A stretch of DNA of 64,000 nucleotides from CAYMCO01 sp964388955 (GTDB lineage: Bacteria > Chloroflexota > Anaerolineae > Anaerolineales > E44-bin32). The number at the start of each line of letters is the position of its first letter. Position 1 is the first letter of the stretch. The notes below the pieces were generated by a model. It did not search any database and was not told where the DNA came from. It saw only the letters and a list, made by a program, of their open reading frames with translations. Location: NCBI GenBank assembly GCA_964388955.1, contig CAYMCO010000019.1:33386-97385 (forward strand), in the 5' to 3' direction. Shown here one piece after another: positions 43,200 to 52,362 of this stretch. The position numbers were made by a program, and so were the translations under genes.

Positions 43200-44096
43200 G
43201 GCTCCCATCACTCCTTCAGGCCAATCTCCATTCAAGAACCTTTGGACTGAAGAGAAGAAGACCTCTGGGGCTTCCAAGTGTGGATAGTGGCCGACGCCCT
43301 CAATGGCGAGAAGATGCGCGTCAGGTAGAATCTCCACCCACTCATGCGATGACTCCACGGGAATCAAATCCTCCGTGCCGTGAACGACCAGCGCAGGGGC
43401 GGTGACCTGATTCATCCGATCGCGCCAGTCATAATTGCTGCGTGTCTCGAGTGGAGCATGAATCTCGTGATGCTGGTGGAGGTTGTGCCACCATTCGTTC
43501 GGGTAAGCACAGGGGTCGCTTTTCATCCGTCCCAGCGCCTCGGGACGGCCCAACTGGCGCGGCACGATCACCCGCTGGAACTCGCGGCAGAACCCTTCGG
43601 GATCCTCCATGTGCTTTCCACTTGTCATCATCTCTCGCAGTCGTGAGGCTGCAACCGGATCGATGCGAGCCTGTTCCTTCTGCTGAGCCGCCTCAGGATC
43701 ATCATAGGGAGCGGGGCTTCGCGGAGAAAGGGGACACATCATCACCATCCTGTTGACCCGTTCAGGGCACTTTGCAGCATAGAGAGCTACTATCCCGCCA
43801 ACGTACGACCACCCCAACAGTGCCATTTGTTCCAAGCCAAAATGCTCGCGCACGGTCTCCAAGTCTCTCACTTCATAATCTGTCCAAATGTGATCCGGAT
43901 CTGGGTCACGGTCCGACTGACCTCGCCCGCGCGGGTCGTAAAAGATCAGGCGACGATCTTTCGCTAGAGGACGCAGATCCTCCAATAGCAGGCAGGCTGA
44001 GGGAATGACCACGGTGGCTGGACCGTCGCCCAGAAGATGATAGTACAGCCGCACGTTGTCGCTGGTCGAAACATGACCATCGTTTTCTTCCAACAC
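43194..44096 (-). CDS. Alpha/beta hydrolase
   Basis: 300-aa alpha/beta-hydrolase. Nucleophile elbow LLGWSYVGGI (G-x-S-x-G), oxyanion region FYDPRGRGQSDRD, acid residue in VVHGTEDLIPV and catalytic histidine in GVGHYPHLEAPE. The helical lid region contains the WWHNLHQHHEIHAPLETRSN stretch. Closest in pattern to proline iminopeptidase/haloperoxidase-like hydrolases; the substrate is unknown. The start is GTG at 44096 with GGAGG four bases upstream. The stop lies within the repeat's core box. Confidence 0.9.
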   Translation of the reverse strand: MLEENDGHVSTSDNVRLYYHLLGDGPATVVIPSACLLLEDLRPLAKDRRLIFYDPRGRGQSDRDPDPDHIWTDYEVRDLETVREHFGLEQMALLGWSYVGGIVALYAAKCPERVNRMVMMCPLSPRSPAPYDDPEAAQQKEQARIDPVAASRLREMMTSGKHMEDPEGFCREFQRVIVPRQLGRPEALGRMKSDPCAYPNEWWHNLHQHHEIHAPLETRSNYDWRDRMNQVTAPALVVHGTEDLIPVESSHEWVEILPDAHLLAIEGVGHYPHLEAPEVFFSSVQRFLNGDWPEGVMGAA

Positions 44097-44131
44097 AATC
44101 CTCCATTGATCGTTGCCTGCTGGGAAAGGCC

Positions 44132-44571
44132 GCACAACGGCTATGAGCCCCCTGGCGTCTAGGTCCCGGACCCTGGACCCTGGACCCTGGACTGCGTCCA
44201 GTGCAGGCTGCGCCCAGTGCAGGCTGCGTCCCGGGCAGGCTGGGTCCAGTGCAGACTGTCCGTCCACGTGTGCCTGCGGCACCCTGGCCAGACCCCCAGG
44301 ACAGGCAGTGCAGGCAGGACAGGCGGACCGCCACACCGTCCCGGCGCCCGACCGGGAGGGCAGGCAGCGGCCGGGGCTCGGACCTTCTCATGCCCGCCAA
44401 CCACCCCTATCATACAAGCTGGCCTGCATTTCGCCCCGCACCTTTCGTCCTGCATGTTCTGAGCAGGATCCCCGGGGAGCCTGTACTGAGCCCTTCGTTG
44501 CACTCAGGGCGGGCTCAGCGGATGTGCTGTCTCAGAGCCCGCGGACCTTGCGGGGCAGCGAATGGCTAGGC
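44132..44571 (-). repeat. Cassette-array repeat C5 (attC-like), longest copy
   Basis: 440 bp. Left box GCACAAC (44132-44138), right box GCTAGGC (44565-44571). Three GGACCCT units and about four variants of the 16-bp CTGCGTCCAGTGCAGG unit explain its length. The glycosylase stop TAG (44566-44568) is inside the right box. Confidence 0.9.
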
Positions 44572-45219
44572 AGATGAATTCCTCCCACGCTCATTGAGAT
44601 AATGATGCCAAAGGATCCGCGCGGCTACAGCCCTCAACGGCCTCCAACTCTCAGCGATTCTGTCCACCTCTCCGAAAGATGGAATCGTTCTCAGGCCTCT
44701 CAACCCTTGAATCGCCTTGATCAACGCAAGATCACCCGAAGGCCATGCATCAGCCCTGCGCAATCCGAAAAGGAGATATGTATCTGCTGTCCAAGCCCCG
44801 ATTCCCCTGATGTCCATGAGCCTATTCCGGACCTGTTCATTCTCCATGGATTCAAGAGCCTGGAGATCGAATTCACCGCTGATGATTGCATGGGCCAGAC
44901 CTCGAACATAGGACGCTTTCTGGCGACTGAAGCCTATCTCCCTCAGCGTATCGTCATCCAGTAGTATAAATCGCTCAGGGGTGATTTCATCGACCCTGCT
45001 TTCCAGCTTTGCATAGGCTGCGTCAGCCGATTCCAAAGACACTTGTTGAGAAAGGATGGCCAGGACAATCCCCGGAAATCCAGGCGAATGCGTCCAGAAT
45101 GGTGGCACGCCGTACCTCGATACCACTTCCGCCAGGTCTGAATCGCGCCTTATCAACTCATGGATACCACGATGGTATGCTTCTTCATTCAGAACTGGCT
45201 CGTTCGAAAACTCATTCAT
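44566..45219 (-). CDS. DNA-3-methyladenine glycosylase family protein (AlkA-like)
   Basis: 217-aa HhH-GPD superfamily base-excision glycosylase. The N-terminal part FPGIVLAILSQQVSLESADA is typical. The helix-hairpin-helix is LMDIRGIGAWTADTYLL and the catalytic Asp is in DAWPSGDLALIKAI. Expected to remove alkylated purines. No iron-sulfur cysteines. The ATG at 45219 has only a weak site. The stop codon TAG is supplied by repeat C5. Confidence 0.92.
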   Translation of the reverse strand: MNEFSNEPVLNEEAYHRGIHELIRRDSDLAEVVSRYGVPPFWTHSPGFPGIVLAILSQQVSLESADAAYAKLESRVDEITPERFILLDDDTLREIGFSRQKASYVRGLAHAIISGEFDLQALESMENEQVRNRLMDIRGIGAWTADTYLLFGLRRADAWPSGDLALIKAIQGLRGLRTIPSFGEVDRIAESWRPLRAVAARILWHHYLNERGRNSSA

Positions 45220-45267
45220 TGTTCAATATCCAGGGAAGCCTACGCTGGTCGTGATCCATCGGCATCG

Positions 45268-45581
45268 GGCCAACGGCCATATGCTCCCTGGACCCTGGGC
45301 TGCGTCCAGGGCAAGCTGTCCGTCCACGTGTGCCTGCGGCACCCGGGCCAGACCGCCAGGACAGGCAGTGCAGGCGGCAGCCGGGGCACGCTCCTTCTCT
45401 TGCCCGCCAACCATCCCAATCATACAACCTGGCCTGCATTTCGCCCCGCACCGTTCGTCCTGCATGTTCTTTGCAGGATCCCCGGGGAGCTTGTACTGAG
45501 CCCTTCGTTGCACTCAGGACGGGCTCCGCGAATGTGCCGTCGAAGATCCCGCATGGTTTGCGGGGCAGCAAATTGATTATA
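45268..45581 (-). repeat. Cassette-array repeat C6 (attC-like), right end altered
   Basis: 314 bp. Left box GGCCAAC (45268-45274). The right end GCAGCAAATT-GATTATA departs most from GTTRRRY, and just beyond it lies the IS110-type remnant. Inner blocks are well preserved. Confidence 0.85.
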
Positions 45582-45645
45582 TGAAAGGGCTGCATTTCAA
45601 GCTACACTGGTAGTCGCGCTGAAAACCAATGCGGAGAGGTGCAGC

Positions 45646-46292
45646 ATGAACACTATAACAGGCTGTGATGCCCGCAGATGCTACTCCGTATTCGCCGTCT
45701 TCGACGCTTCTACCTCATCCGTTCAGCAGATCCGGGTCAATCACCAACTCAGGGCCATCAATGCATTCCTTGCCGATTTCCCCAATGGCACCCCCGATGA
45801 ACGCGAACTCCAACGCATCCGCATGGCCTTCGCTAAAGTCCGAGCCGCCCTCAAGAATCGCATTCATGCTGCGCTCGCAAAGTACGCACTCAATACCTCT
45901 GAACACAGCGACATCTTTGCCGGACAGGGCAGATTTTGGCTGCACAATACCCTGAAGAGACTTCGTCCGAAACGAGCCGCTGCCTGATCCAGCAGCTCCA
46001 GGTTCTTGATAATGTTCAGCAGCAGATCCTCACAATGGAAGCCCGCATGCGCGAGCGTATCCTGCTCCCTCCTCAAATGCGGCTGTTGATGACCTTTCCC
46101 GGAGCGGCCAATATCTCGCCATTGTCATCGAACGCGAGATCGACACCATCGATCGCTTTCCCACGGCAGGTCATCTTGCTGCCTATGCCGGAGCCGTCCC
46201 CAATGTCCACTCCAGTGGGGAAAAACGCGATATGGGCGCATGCGAAAACAAGCCAACAACTATCTCAAATGGGCGTTTCGCGCAGCACCTAG
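45646..46292 (+). mobile_element. IS110-family transposase remnant
   Basis: Degenerate transposase on the plus strand. The first frame gives an IS110 start (GCDARRCYSVFAVFDAS, VNHQLRAINAFLADFPNGTP), then, after an internal deletion, KVRAALKNRIHAALAKYAL. Another frame continues with QQILTMEARMRERILLPPQM and RLLMTFPGA, the region before the C-terminal domain, and ends with frameshifted pieces. It lies between repeat C6 and a GTTAGGC box at 46310-46316. IS110/IS1111-type elements are known to target attC sites. Confidence 0.75.
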
Positions 46293-46330
46293 GCGGGCAT
46301 TTTCATAGAGGTTAGGCGGGGCCCTGTTAC

Positions 46331-47116
46331 CTATGTCCTGAACTGATCCGCCTTCAATTCAGCAAAGGCAATCGGGTCGTGCGACGAAAATGCTTTGATT
46401 TGCGATCCATAGTCCCTTAAGAGCCCCCGGAGGCAACCAATTGAAGCACGAGGAAAGAGTGCCCGCTCAATTAAACTCGCCCATTCCGGGAACGGGCTTC
46501 GAGGTTGATCAGGATCGATCTGAGAATCACGCACATACGCATCACCACAGTGCAGGAGCCATCGGTTCTCAACTCCAACCGCAACACCACAGTGTCCAGG
46601 TGAATGCCCAAAAAGCGGGATCAAGAGTATATGCGTGCCAGAATCATCCAGAACCGTTGATGATGGTAGGCCGAACCAGCTTTCCCCCGAAGGATCGTGA
46701 ACAACCCACCGCGGATTATGCCCCCAATGGCTCACATCGTAACCAATCAAAGACTTGGCGCTCCGGGAATGTAATGCGGCCTGGTGCTCCACCGATAGCA
46801 CATGAACCTGGGCCCATGGGAAATCCGGAAGACCTCCACTGTGATCGAGGTGCAGGTGAGTAAGAACAATGGACTGAACATCCTGAGGTGAATACCCAAG
46901 CATAGAGACTTGTCTGAATGCTGTCTCTTTTTCATCCCTTGGCACGCGATTGATCGCCATGAAAGCTCTCATTCTAAGCGACGGCTTCGCGTAGTCCCTT
47001 AATCCGAGGCCAGTATCCACAAGAACAAGACCTTCACTCGTTTCAACGAGAACACAGTGTGTTATCGATCTAACCCCCAAATGGAAGCTCATACAGTTGA
47101 GATGATGAATTTTCAT
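46331..47116 (-). CDS. Metallo-beta-lactamase fold hydrolase
   Basis: 261-aa MBL-fold protein with VLTHLHLDHSGGL (T-H-x-H-x-D-H), FGHSPGHCGVAVG, LLHCGDAYV and the late FSSHDPIAF histidine. The overall pattern fits N-acyl-homoserine-lactonase/AttM-type quorum-quenching or related lactonases, but substrate specificity cannot be inferred. Its stop codon is 15 bases from a GTTAGGC box (46310-46316) that may be the remaining edge of a repeat disrupted by the IS110 element. Confidence 0.9.
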   Translation of the reverse strand: MKIHHLNCMSFHLGVRSITHCVLVETSEGLVLVDTGLGLRDYAKPSLRMRAFMAINRVPRDEKETAFRQVSMLGYSPQDVQSIVLTHLHLDHSGGLPDFPWAQVHVLSVEHQAALHSRSAKSLIGYDVSHWGHNPRWVVHDPSGESWFGLPSSTVLDDSGTHILLIPLFGHSPGHCGVAVGVENRWLLHCGDAYVRDSQIDPDQPRSPFPEWASLIERALFPRASIGCLRGLLRDYGSQIKAFSSHDPIAFAELKADQFRT

Positions 47117-47136
47117 GGATTAGACCACTATGACCC

Positions 47137-47489
47137 GCATAACGGCTATGAACTCCCTGGACCCTGGACCCTGGACTGCGTCCAGTGCAGGCTGCGTCCA
47201 GTGCAGGCTGCGTCCTGGGCAGGCTGTCCATCCACATGTGCCTGCGGCACCCTGGCCAGATCGCCAGGACAGGCAGTGCAGGCAGCGGCCAGGGCTCGCT
47301 CTTTCTCTTGCTCCCCAAGCATCCCTATCATACATCTTCGCTTGAAAATCGCCCCGCACAGTTCGTCCTGCGAGTTCTTAGCAGGATCCCCGGGGAGCCT
47401 GTGCTGAGCCCTTCATTACACTCAGGACGGGCTCCGCGAATGTGCTGTCCTGGATCCCGCGTAGTCTGCGGGGCAGCGAATGGCTAGAC
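47137..47489 (-). repeat. Cassette-array repeat C7 (attC-like)
   Basis: 353 bp. Left box GCATAAC (47137-47143), right box GCTAGAC (47483-47489). Carries two tandem CTGCGTCCAGTGCAGG units. The next gene's stop is 44 bases to the right. Confidence 0.9.
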
Positions 47490-47532
47490 GGCGGAAGAAC
47501 AGCCCTTGGAGGCCTTCTTATCAAGATCATCC

Positions 47533-47874
47533 TCAATGGGGAAATGCCAATTCACCAACAAGAAACAATATTAGGAGACCTCCAATCACGGTAGATATGT
47601 AGACAAGCAAGGCATTCTCCTTGTGCTTGAGAATGGCAAAGAGCCCAACGATAAAGGCCGAGACGCCAGTGACCATTCCCGCGAGCATTGTGAGCGCCAA
47701 GTATGGTCTCGCGGCAACATCCGCCAGAATAGTCCTACCTGCCGGGACCAATTCATAGAGGGAATTTGAAAACGATGAAGCGACGACAAACAAGATTGGC
47801 ATCGCGACGACAAGGCCGACTGTCCACCTACCCAGTGCGGTTCCTGGCATGAGTCTCCGAGATCGTTCTGACAT
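47533..47874 (-). CDS. Small membrane protein, family unknown
   Basis: 113-aa protein with three predicted membrane helices (GRWTVGLVVAMPILFVVASS, YLALTMLAGMVTGVSAFIVG, VYISTVIGGLLILFLVGEL) after a short basic N-terminus. No family recognised. The ATG at 47874 is preceded by AAGGAGGT, which rules out the longer frame reading through the repeat. Sole gene between C7 and C8. Confidence 0.82.
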   Translation of the reverse strand: MSERSRRLMPGTALGRWTVGLVVAMPILFVVASSFSNSLYELVPAGRTILADVAARPYLALTMLAGMVTGVSAFIVGLFAILKHKENALLVYISTVIGGLLILFLVGELAFPH

Positions 47875-47915
47875 GCCAACCTCCTTCCGGAGCACAGGAA
47901 TGCATAATTGTCGCC

Positions 47916-48171
47916 CTCCAACGGCTATGACCTCCCCGGCCTGACCGCCAGGACAGGCAGTGCAGGCAGCGTCCGGGGCTCGGGCCAACTCTGGTTCCAA
48001 CCACCCCCATCATACAACCCGGCCTGCAAATTGCCCCGCCCAGTTCGTCCTGCATGTTCTTAGCAGGATCCCCGGGGAGCCTGTACTGAGCCCTTCATTA
48101 CACTCAGGACGGGCTCCGCGAATGTGCTGTACTGGATCCCGCGTAGTCTGCGGGTGAGCGAATGGTTGGGC
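47916..48171 (-). repeat. Cassette-array repeat C8 (attC-like), short copy
   Basis: 256 bp. Left box CTCCAAC (47916-47922); right box GTTGGGC (48165-48171), a full match to GTTRRRY. The G+C-rich left block is shortened and lacks the tandem 16-bp units. Confidence 0.9.
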
Positions 48172-48181
48172 ATCCCGCATT

Positions 48182-48748
48182 TTAGACCCGCTTCGTTTTC
48201 CTGCAACTCTCCAAGTGTTTCCCGACCAAATCGGACAGCTTATGAAATAGCACATATTCATCGCCAAAGAGATCGAGCACGACCTGCCCAATCCTAGAAT
48301 TGTCGGTTTCGCAGCTATCGAGCAAATGAGTAATCTGCTTCTCCAAGTAGCGGAGCCTTTCAAGATGGCCTGGCTGACCATTCCTCACGAGAACTACCAG
48401 CAGTGTCCAGTCTCCCACCAATAGGGGGCGCCTTCCTTGAAATGTGATATGGTCGCCCAGTATTGTTCCAAACGCATCGCCGATTGCGACTTTGGGATTT
48501 GAGCTGGTTTCTTCAATTTCGATCAGCACCAGCGCTCGATCTTCTCGATCCTGAACAACAGCGATATCCAGCATGGCCAACTGAGATTTCGCTGAATACT
48601 CAGGCCCGAACCAGGAGGAGATATTGCCGACCCGATCCGGTGGGTCAATGTTGAGATCCCCATGATCAAAAAGGATGTCAAAGTCGGGATCTTGGATGCG
48701 TTGTTCAAGTTCTCTTGCGGCTCTTGCGGTCAATTCACCATATGCCAT
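48182..48748 (-). CDS. Hypothetical protein, possible PD-(D/E)XK-like fold
   Basis: 188-aa protein. The central part LAMLDIAVVQDREDRALVLI followed by EIEETSSNPKVAIGDAFG has the D-x(n)-E-x-E arrangement and strand-loop-strand pattern of PD-(D/E)XK nucleases, followed by TLLVVLVRNGQPGHLERLRY. This could be a restriction-type or defence-associated nuclease, but the assignment is only by pattern. I chose the ATG at 48748 with AAAGGG upstream; a GTG nine codons earlier is possible. Confidence 0.7.
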   Translation of the reverse strand: MAYGELTARAARELEQRIQDPDFDILFDHGDLNIDPPDRVGNISSWFGPEYSAKSQLAMLDIAVVQDREDRALVLIEIEETSSNPKVAIGDAFGTILGDHITFQGRRPLLVGDWTLLVVLVRNGQPGHLERLRYLEKQITHLLDSCETDNSRIGQVVLDLFGDEYVLFHKLSDLVGKHLESCRKTKRV

Positions 48749-48784
48749 CTCAATGCCCTTTGGAAAACTAGACACGCTCGAGAT

Positions 48785-49094
48785 GCCCTACGGCTATGGG
48801 CTCCCTGGACTCTGGACCCTGGACTGCGTCCCGGGCAGGCTGCGTCCCGGGCAGGCTGCGTCCCGGGCAGGCTGCGTCCAGTGCAGGCAGCGGCCGGGGA
48901 TCGCGCCTTCTCTTGCTCCCTGGCCACCCCCATCATACATCCTGGCCTGCAAATCGCCCCGCACAGTTCGTCCTGCATGTTCTTAGCAAGATCCCCGGGG
49001 AGCCTTTGCTGAGCCCTTCATTACACTCAGGACGGGCTCCGCGAATGTGCTGTCCTGGATCCCGCGTAATCTGCGGGGCAGCGAATGGCTATGC
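48785..49094 (-). repeat. Cassette-array repeat C9 (attC-like)
   Basis: 310 bp. Left box GCCCTAC (48785-48791), right box GCTATGC (49088-49094). Contains three tandem CTGCGTCCCGGGCAGG units plus one CTGCGTCCAGTGCAGG, a local expansion with copy-specific sequence. Confidence 0.9.
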
Positions 49095-49097
49095 GAC

Positions 49098-49811
49098 TCA
49101 GCCCGGCTGTGCTGCGCTGGTGTCGGGATTCTTTGCACCCTTGATGAGGAGCCACAGACCCAGTCCGACTTCCGCGATGAAGCTCAGCGCAAGGCCCGGA
49201 TAGCTGATCGCGGGGTAGGCGGGCAAAAGAAGGGCCTGAAGGAACCAAATCAGGACCGCGATTCCGTCAAGCATTATAAGGACGCCGAGGAAGCGGGGCA
49301 GGAACAGGGACTTATAGATTAGGTAGCCGAGCGGGAACAGCCACGTGCCGAAGAATAGCTGGGCGGTGACGAAGCCGATCTTGTAGACGTTGATGGAGAA
49401 GTACGCCAGCCACTCCACCTGGCCCGCGGGGTAGGCTTGCATGTTGCTGGAGGGATCCCCCAGCAACATCGCAGACACCAGCAGAAGCATACTAGCGCAC
49501 TGAACGGCAACGCCGATAGCGTTGAGCAGGAGAAAGAGCATCGCCAAGTCCTCGTTCACCGGTCGCAAGAGGACATAGAGGCCCCAGGCGGTGGCAAGAA
49601 AGAGGAACGCTGATACCAAAGCGATGACGAGACCCAGACGGAAGGACCCAATATCCGTGACGATCGTCTTGTAGAGCTGCTCCGCCTCACTTATCCCGAT
49701 ATGCCCCAAGGCATCGGCAAGGACGGAAGCCAGAATGAATCCCAGGTACAAGGCACCCGTGATTCTGGCTATCCTATTCCGCTCAAGGTGATTGGTGACT
49801 ACGGGGGACAT
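49098..49811 (-). CDS. DUF4386 family membrane protein
   Basis: 237-aa integral membrane protein of the DUF4386 type: the start RNRIARITGALYLGFILASV, then repeated hydrophobic helices and the conserved KIGFVTAQLFFGTWLFPLGY and FLPRFLGVLIMLDGIAVLI. About seven helices; function unknown. AAGGAGGC lies seven bases before the ATG at 49811. Sole gene between C9 and C10. Confidence 0.92.
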   Translation of the reverse strand: MSPVVTNHLERNRIARITGALYLGFILASVLADALGHIGISEAEQLYKTIVTDIGSFRLGLVIALVSAFLFLATAWGLYVLLRPVNEDLAMLFLLLNAIGVAVQCASMLLLVSAMLLGDPSSNMQAYPAGQVEWLAYFSINVYKIGFVTAQLFFGTWLFPLGYLIYKSLFLPRFLGVLIMLDGIAVLIWFLQALLLPAYPAISYPGLALSFIAEVGLGLWLLIKGAKNPDTSAAQPG

Positions 49812-49891
49812 TCCGGCGCCTCCTTCCGTCAAGGTCGCGTGTCGAGCGCGATTGATGAGAGCCTGCCCAATATGCTTTCTTCGCCTTCTCC

Positions 49892-50138
49892 GGCTAACGG
49901 CTATGAGCTCCCTGGCCCGGCCGCTAGGGCAGGCAGCGGCCGGGGCTCGCTCCTTCTATTGCTCCCCAGGCATCCTATCATACATCTTCGCTTGAGAATC
50001 GCCCGCACAGTTCGTCCTGCATGTTCTTGGCAGGATCCCCGGGGAGCCTGTACTGAGCCCTTCATTACACTCAGGACGGGCTCCGCGAATGTGCTGTCCT
50101 GGATCCCGCGCAGTCTGCGGGGCAGCGAATGATTAGCC
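49892..50138 (-). repeat. Cassette-array repeat C10 (attC-like), short copy
   Basis: 247 bp. Left box GGCTAAC (49892-49898), right box ATTAGCC (50132-50138). Left G+C-rich block reduced to CCCGGCCGCTAGGGCAGG; inner blocks otherwise typical. Confidence 0.9.
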
Positions 50139-50157
50139 GGCAGCCACAATGGAAAAC

Positions 50158-50802
50158 TCAATCGCCAAGCGAAATAACGAAACGCCACGGGCCAACTACG
50201 ACGGGATCTGCCATACCAACGACAATATCATGTGCCTCGAGATCAGTCATCTCTGCGGGTTTCTCCTTCAAGGCGAACGAGAGGCCTTCCGCACCGGGAA
50301 GGCGCTCAATCACAATGCCCGTTTGCTGCTCGGCAAGCTTCTGCTTCAATTCATCCCAGTCTGGATTTGAAGGAATGCTTGCCGCAATCCTCTCTATGGT
50401 CAGGATATATTCGTCCGCCCAGGATTCCTGCCCGAGATAGAAGACCAGATTGTCACATCGCCTTGCGAGATCGGATCCCGAAGATGGCATATCCCGGATG
50501 AGATCAAAATGCGACATAGGGAATGACTCAAGGCGCCCCCTCTCATTCAAGCGCACATCGTTCGGGAGGCGACCCGGAACCCAATCCAAATCCGATGGCA
50601 AATCATAGCAGAAGGCGATGTTAGCCTCCCCTGAGTCCGTCCTTTCAGAGGATTCAATAGTCATGTTGAGGAAATTGCCGGTTGGCACTTCGCTTTGTGT
50701 AGGTTGCTGGGCCTCTTGGGTGGCACTATTGATCGCACAGGATGAGACCAGGATCATCGCTGAGAGCGAGAGGAATACAATGAAGGTTGTTCTGGCTATC
50801 AT
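50158..50802 (-). CDS. Lipoprotein of unknown function
   Basis: 214-aa exported lipoprotein. Signal peptide TFIVFLSLSAMILVSSCAIN with lipobox LVSSC. The mature part contains ANIAFCYDLPSDLDWVPGR and IVIERLPGAEGLSFALKEKP; similar to hypothetical lipoproteins of Chloroflexota as I recall them, with no assigned role. GGGGAGGA precedes the ATG at 50802. Lies between C10 and the solo right end C11. Confidence 0.8.
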   Translation of the reverse strand: MIARTTFIVFLSLSAMILVSSCAINSATQEAQQPTQSEVPTGNFLNMTIESSERTDSGEANIAFCYDLPSDLDWVPGRLPNDVRLNERGRLESFPMSHFDLIRDMPSSGSDLARRCDNLVFYLGQESWADEYILTIERIAASIPSNPDWDELKQKLAEQQTGIVIERLPGAEGLSFALKEKPAEMTDLEAHDIVVGMADPVVVGPWRFVISLGD

Positions 50803-50892
50803 ATGTCATCCTCCCCAAATCGACTACATAACCAGCCTCAGGATACATCTTTCAATTGCGGCGATGGTGACGTCTACCTTGTGATGCCCATT

Positions 50893-50948
50893 CGATGAAT
50901 GTGCCGTCGGAGATCCCGCGCAGTCTGCGTGGCAGCGAATGGCTAGGC
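50893..50948 (-). repeat. Solo right end of the array repeat (C11)
   Basis: Only the last ~56 bp: GATGAATGTGCCGTCGGAGA, then TCCCGCGCAGTCTGCGTGGC, AGCGAATG and box GCTAGGC (50942-50948). The acetyltransferase stop TAG (50943-50945) is inside the box. The left ~200 bp are missing. Confidence 0.85.
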
Positions 50949-51395
50949 CGAACCACCATATGGAAACGCGGTCATCAAGTAGTGCGTATCCGAAGCCTGA
51001 GTGATTCTGAAGCCTAAGCGCGAATAGAGTACCCGAGCCGGATTGGTCTTCAGCACCTTCAAGGTCACTGGCTTCTGCCTCTCTCTGCCTTGCTGCAGCA
51101 CTTCTTCGATAAGTCCAGTGCCTATGCCCATTCTCTGATGAGATGGCACCAAAGCAATGTATGACAGGAAGATATGCTCGCTCTCATCCAGGACCGCAAT
51201 ACATCCAACATCCTGACCGCCTTGCTGGATGATTTTCTTTCCGGTGAGATCGAAGTTCTTCCTGAAGTACGCCGCCTGCCAATCCTCATCCCAACCCCAA
51301 GTCTGGTCAATGTAGTCCTTAAGCGCCTCCCGATGCAGTCTATACAAGAACTCGTAATCCTCATCAGTGGCGTCCCGCAGGGAGATCTCTGTCAT
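50943..51395 (-). CDS. GNAT family N-acetyltransferase
   Basis: 150-aa acetyltransferase: ISLRDATDEDYEFLYRLHRE, acetyl-CoA loop VPSHQRMGIGTGLIEEVL (Q-R-x-G-I-G), VLKTNPARVLYSRLGF. Similar in pattern to small-molecule acetyltransferases; the substrate is unknown. The ATG at 51395 is preceded by GAGAGAA. The stop codon TAG is in the core box of C11. Confidence 0.9.
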   Translation of the reverse strand: MTEISLRDATDEDYEFLYRLHREALKDYIDQTWGWDEDWQAAYFRKNFDLTGKKIIQQGGQDVGCIAVLDESEHIFLSYIALVPSHQRMGIGTGLIEEVLQQGRERQKPVTLKVLKTNPARVLYSRLGFRITQASDTHYLMTAFPYGGSA

Positions 51396-51410
51396 TTTTC
51401 TCTCAGTTCG

Positions 51411-51683
51411 GCCTAGCGGCTATGAATTTCCTGGCTTGACCGCCACACCGTCCCGGTGTCCTGCCGGAAGGGCAGGCAGCGGCCGGGGCCCGGGCCATCT
51501 CTTGCCCTGCAACCATCCCCATCATACAACCTGACCTGCAATTCCCCCCACACCGTTCGTCCTGCATGTTCCTAGCGGGATCCCCGGGGAGCCTGTACTG
51601 AGCCCTTCGTTGCACCCAGGATAGGCTCCGCGAATGTGCCGTCGGAGACCCCGCGTGGTATGCGGGGCAGTGAATGGTCAGGA
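51411..51683 (-). repeat. Cassette-array repeat C12 (attC-like)
   Basis: 273 bp. Left box GCCTAGC (51411-51417), right box GTCAGGA (51677-51683). Last copy before the IS3-bounded island. Inner blocks preserved, with CATTCCC variants. Confidence 0.88.
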
Positions 51684-51816
51684 GCACAAAGTCCATTTGA
51701 TCGCTTCAAGTACACGCGGATATATGCTCTCGGGACCATGTCAAATGATGCCTCTTCGATCGTTCTCTATGCGGCCTTGCCTAGGTGCGACTCCCGAAAA
51801 GACAAGCCCGTTCATC

Positions 51817-52165
51817 TGACCTGCCCTCATTATTGGTACAAGTTCTCATGATAGTATCGCCTGCCGGGTCTGTACGCATGGGATGACAATTGTCACTGGA
51901 GCTGGTGGCCGATACCCTGGTGCGTTGTGTGGTCGCAGCATGCTGTACTCTCTCCGCCACTGCTCAATCAAGATCTGGACCTCCTTCACGGTATGTAAGA
52001 TCTCTCGATTCAGCAGCTCGTCTCCCATCCTCCCGTTGAATGATTCGATGCAGCCATTCTCCCACGGGCTGCTTGGTTCGATGAACAACGGATTGACCGC
52101 CAGCCTATTCACCCACGCCCTCACCCGCCTGGCGGTGAGCTCCGGTCCGTTTTCTGATCGCACGC
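51817..52165 (-). mobile_element. IS3-family 3' remnant (orfB C-terminus)
   Basis: Outer end TGACCTGCCC at 51817-51826. Minus-strand translation gives the catalytic C-terminus of an IS3 transposase: RSENGPELTARRVRAWVNRL, FIEPSSPWENGCIESFNGRM, LIEQWRREYSMLRPHNAPGY, RPPAP, including the DDE glutamate in ENGCIESFN. The 5' three quarters are absent. The terminal sequence matches the start of the remnant at 59069. Confidence 0.8.
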
Positions 52166-52362
52166 GATCGAAGCAACTCCCCACGAGCGGTGAAAACCGC
52201 AATGAATTGATCCTTCTTGCCGAATCAACCTCGGCTCTTCTACAATGGATCAGGATTGCAGGACATTCATGCGGCTCTTGGCGTAGCAACAATCGCAGAT
52301 GTTCCTGCTAAGCAGCCAAGTTTCCACCCGCCGGCTCTGAACCGAGCGATAGGTCAAGGCAG

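Noticed and set aside
42740..44336. Long N-terminal extensions (PALPALPV, TGRSLHWTQ, GRSPGSR types) on frames reading through the repeats, for the hydrolase, DHFR-like and other genes
   Set aside because: They are translations of the G+C-rich repeat, recur before unrelated genes, and in each case a start with a good ribosome site lies just after the repeat.
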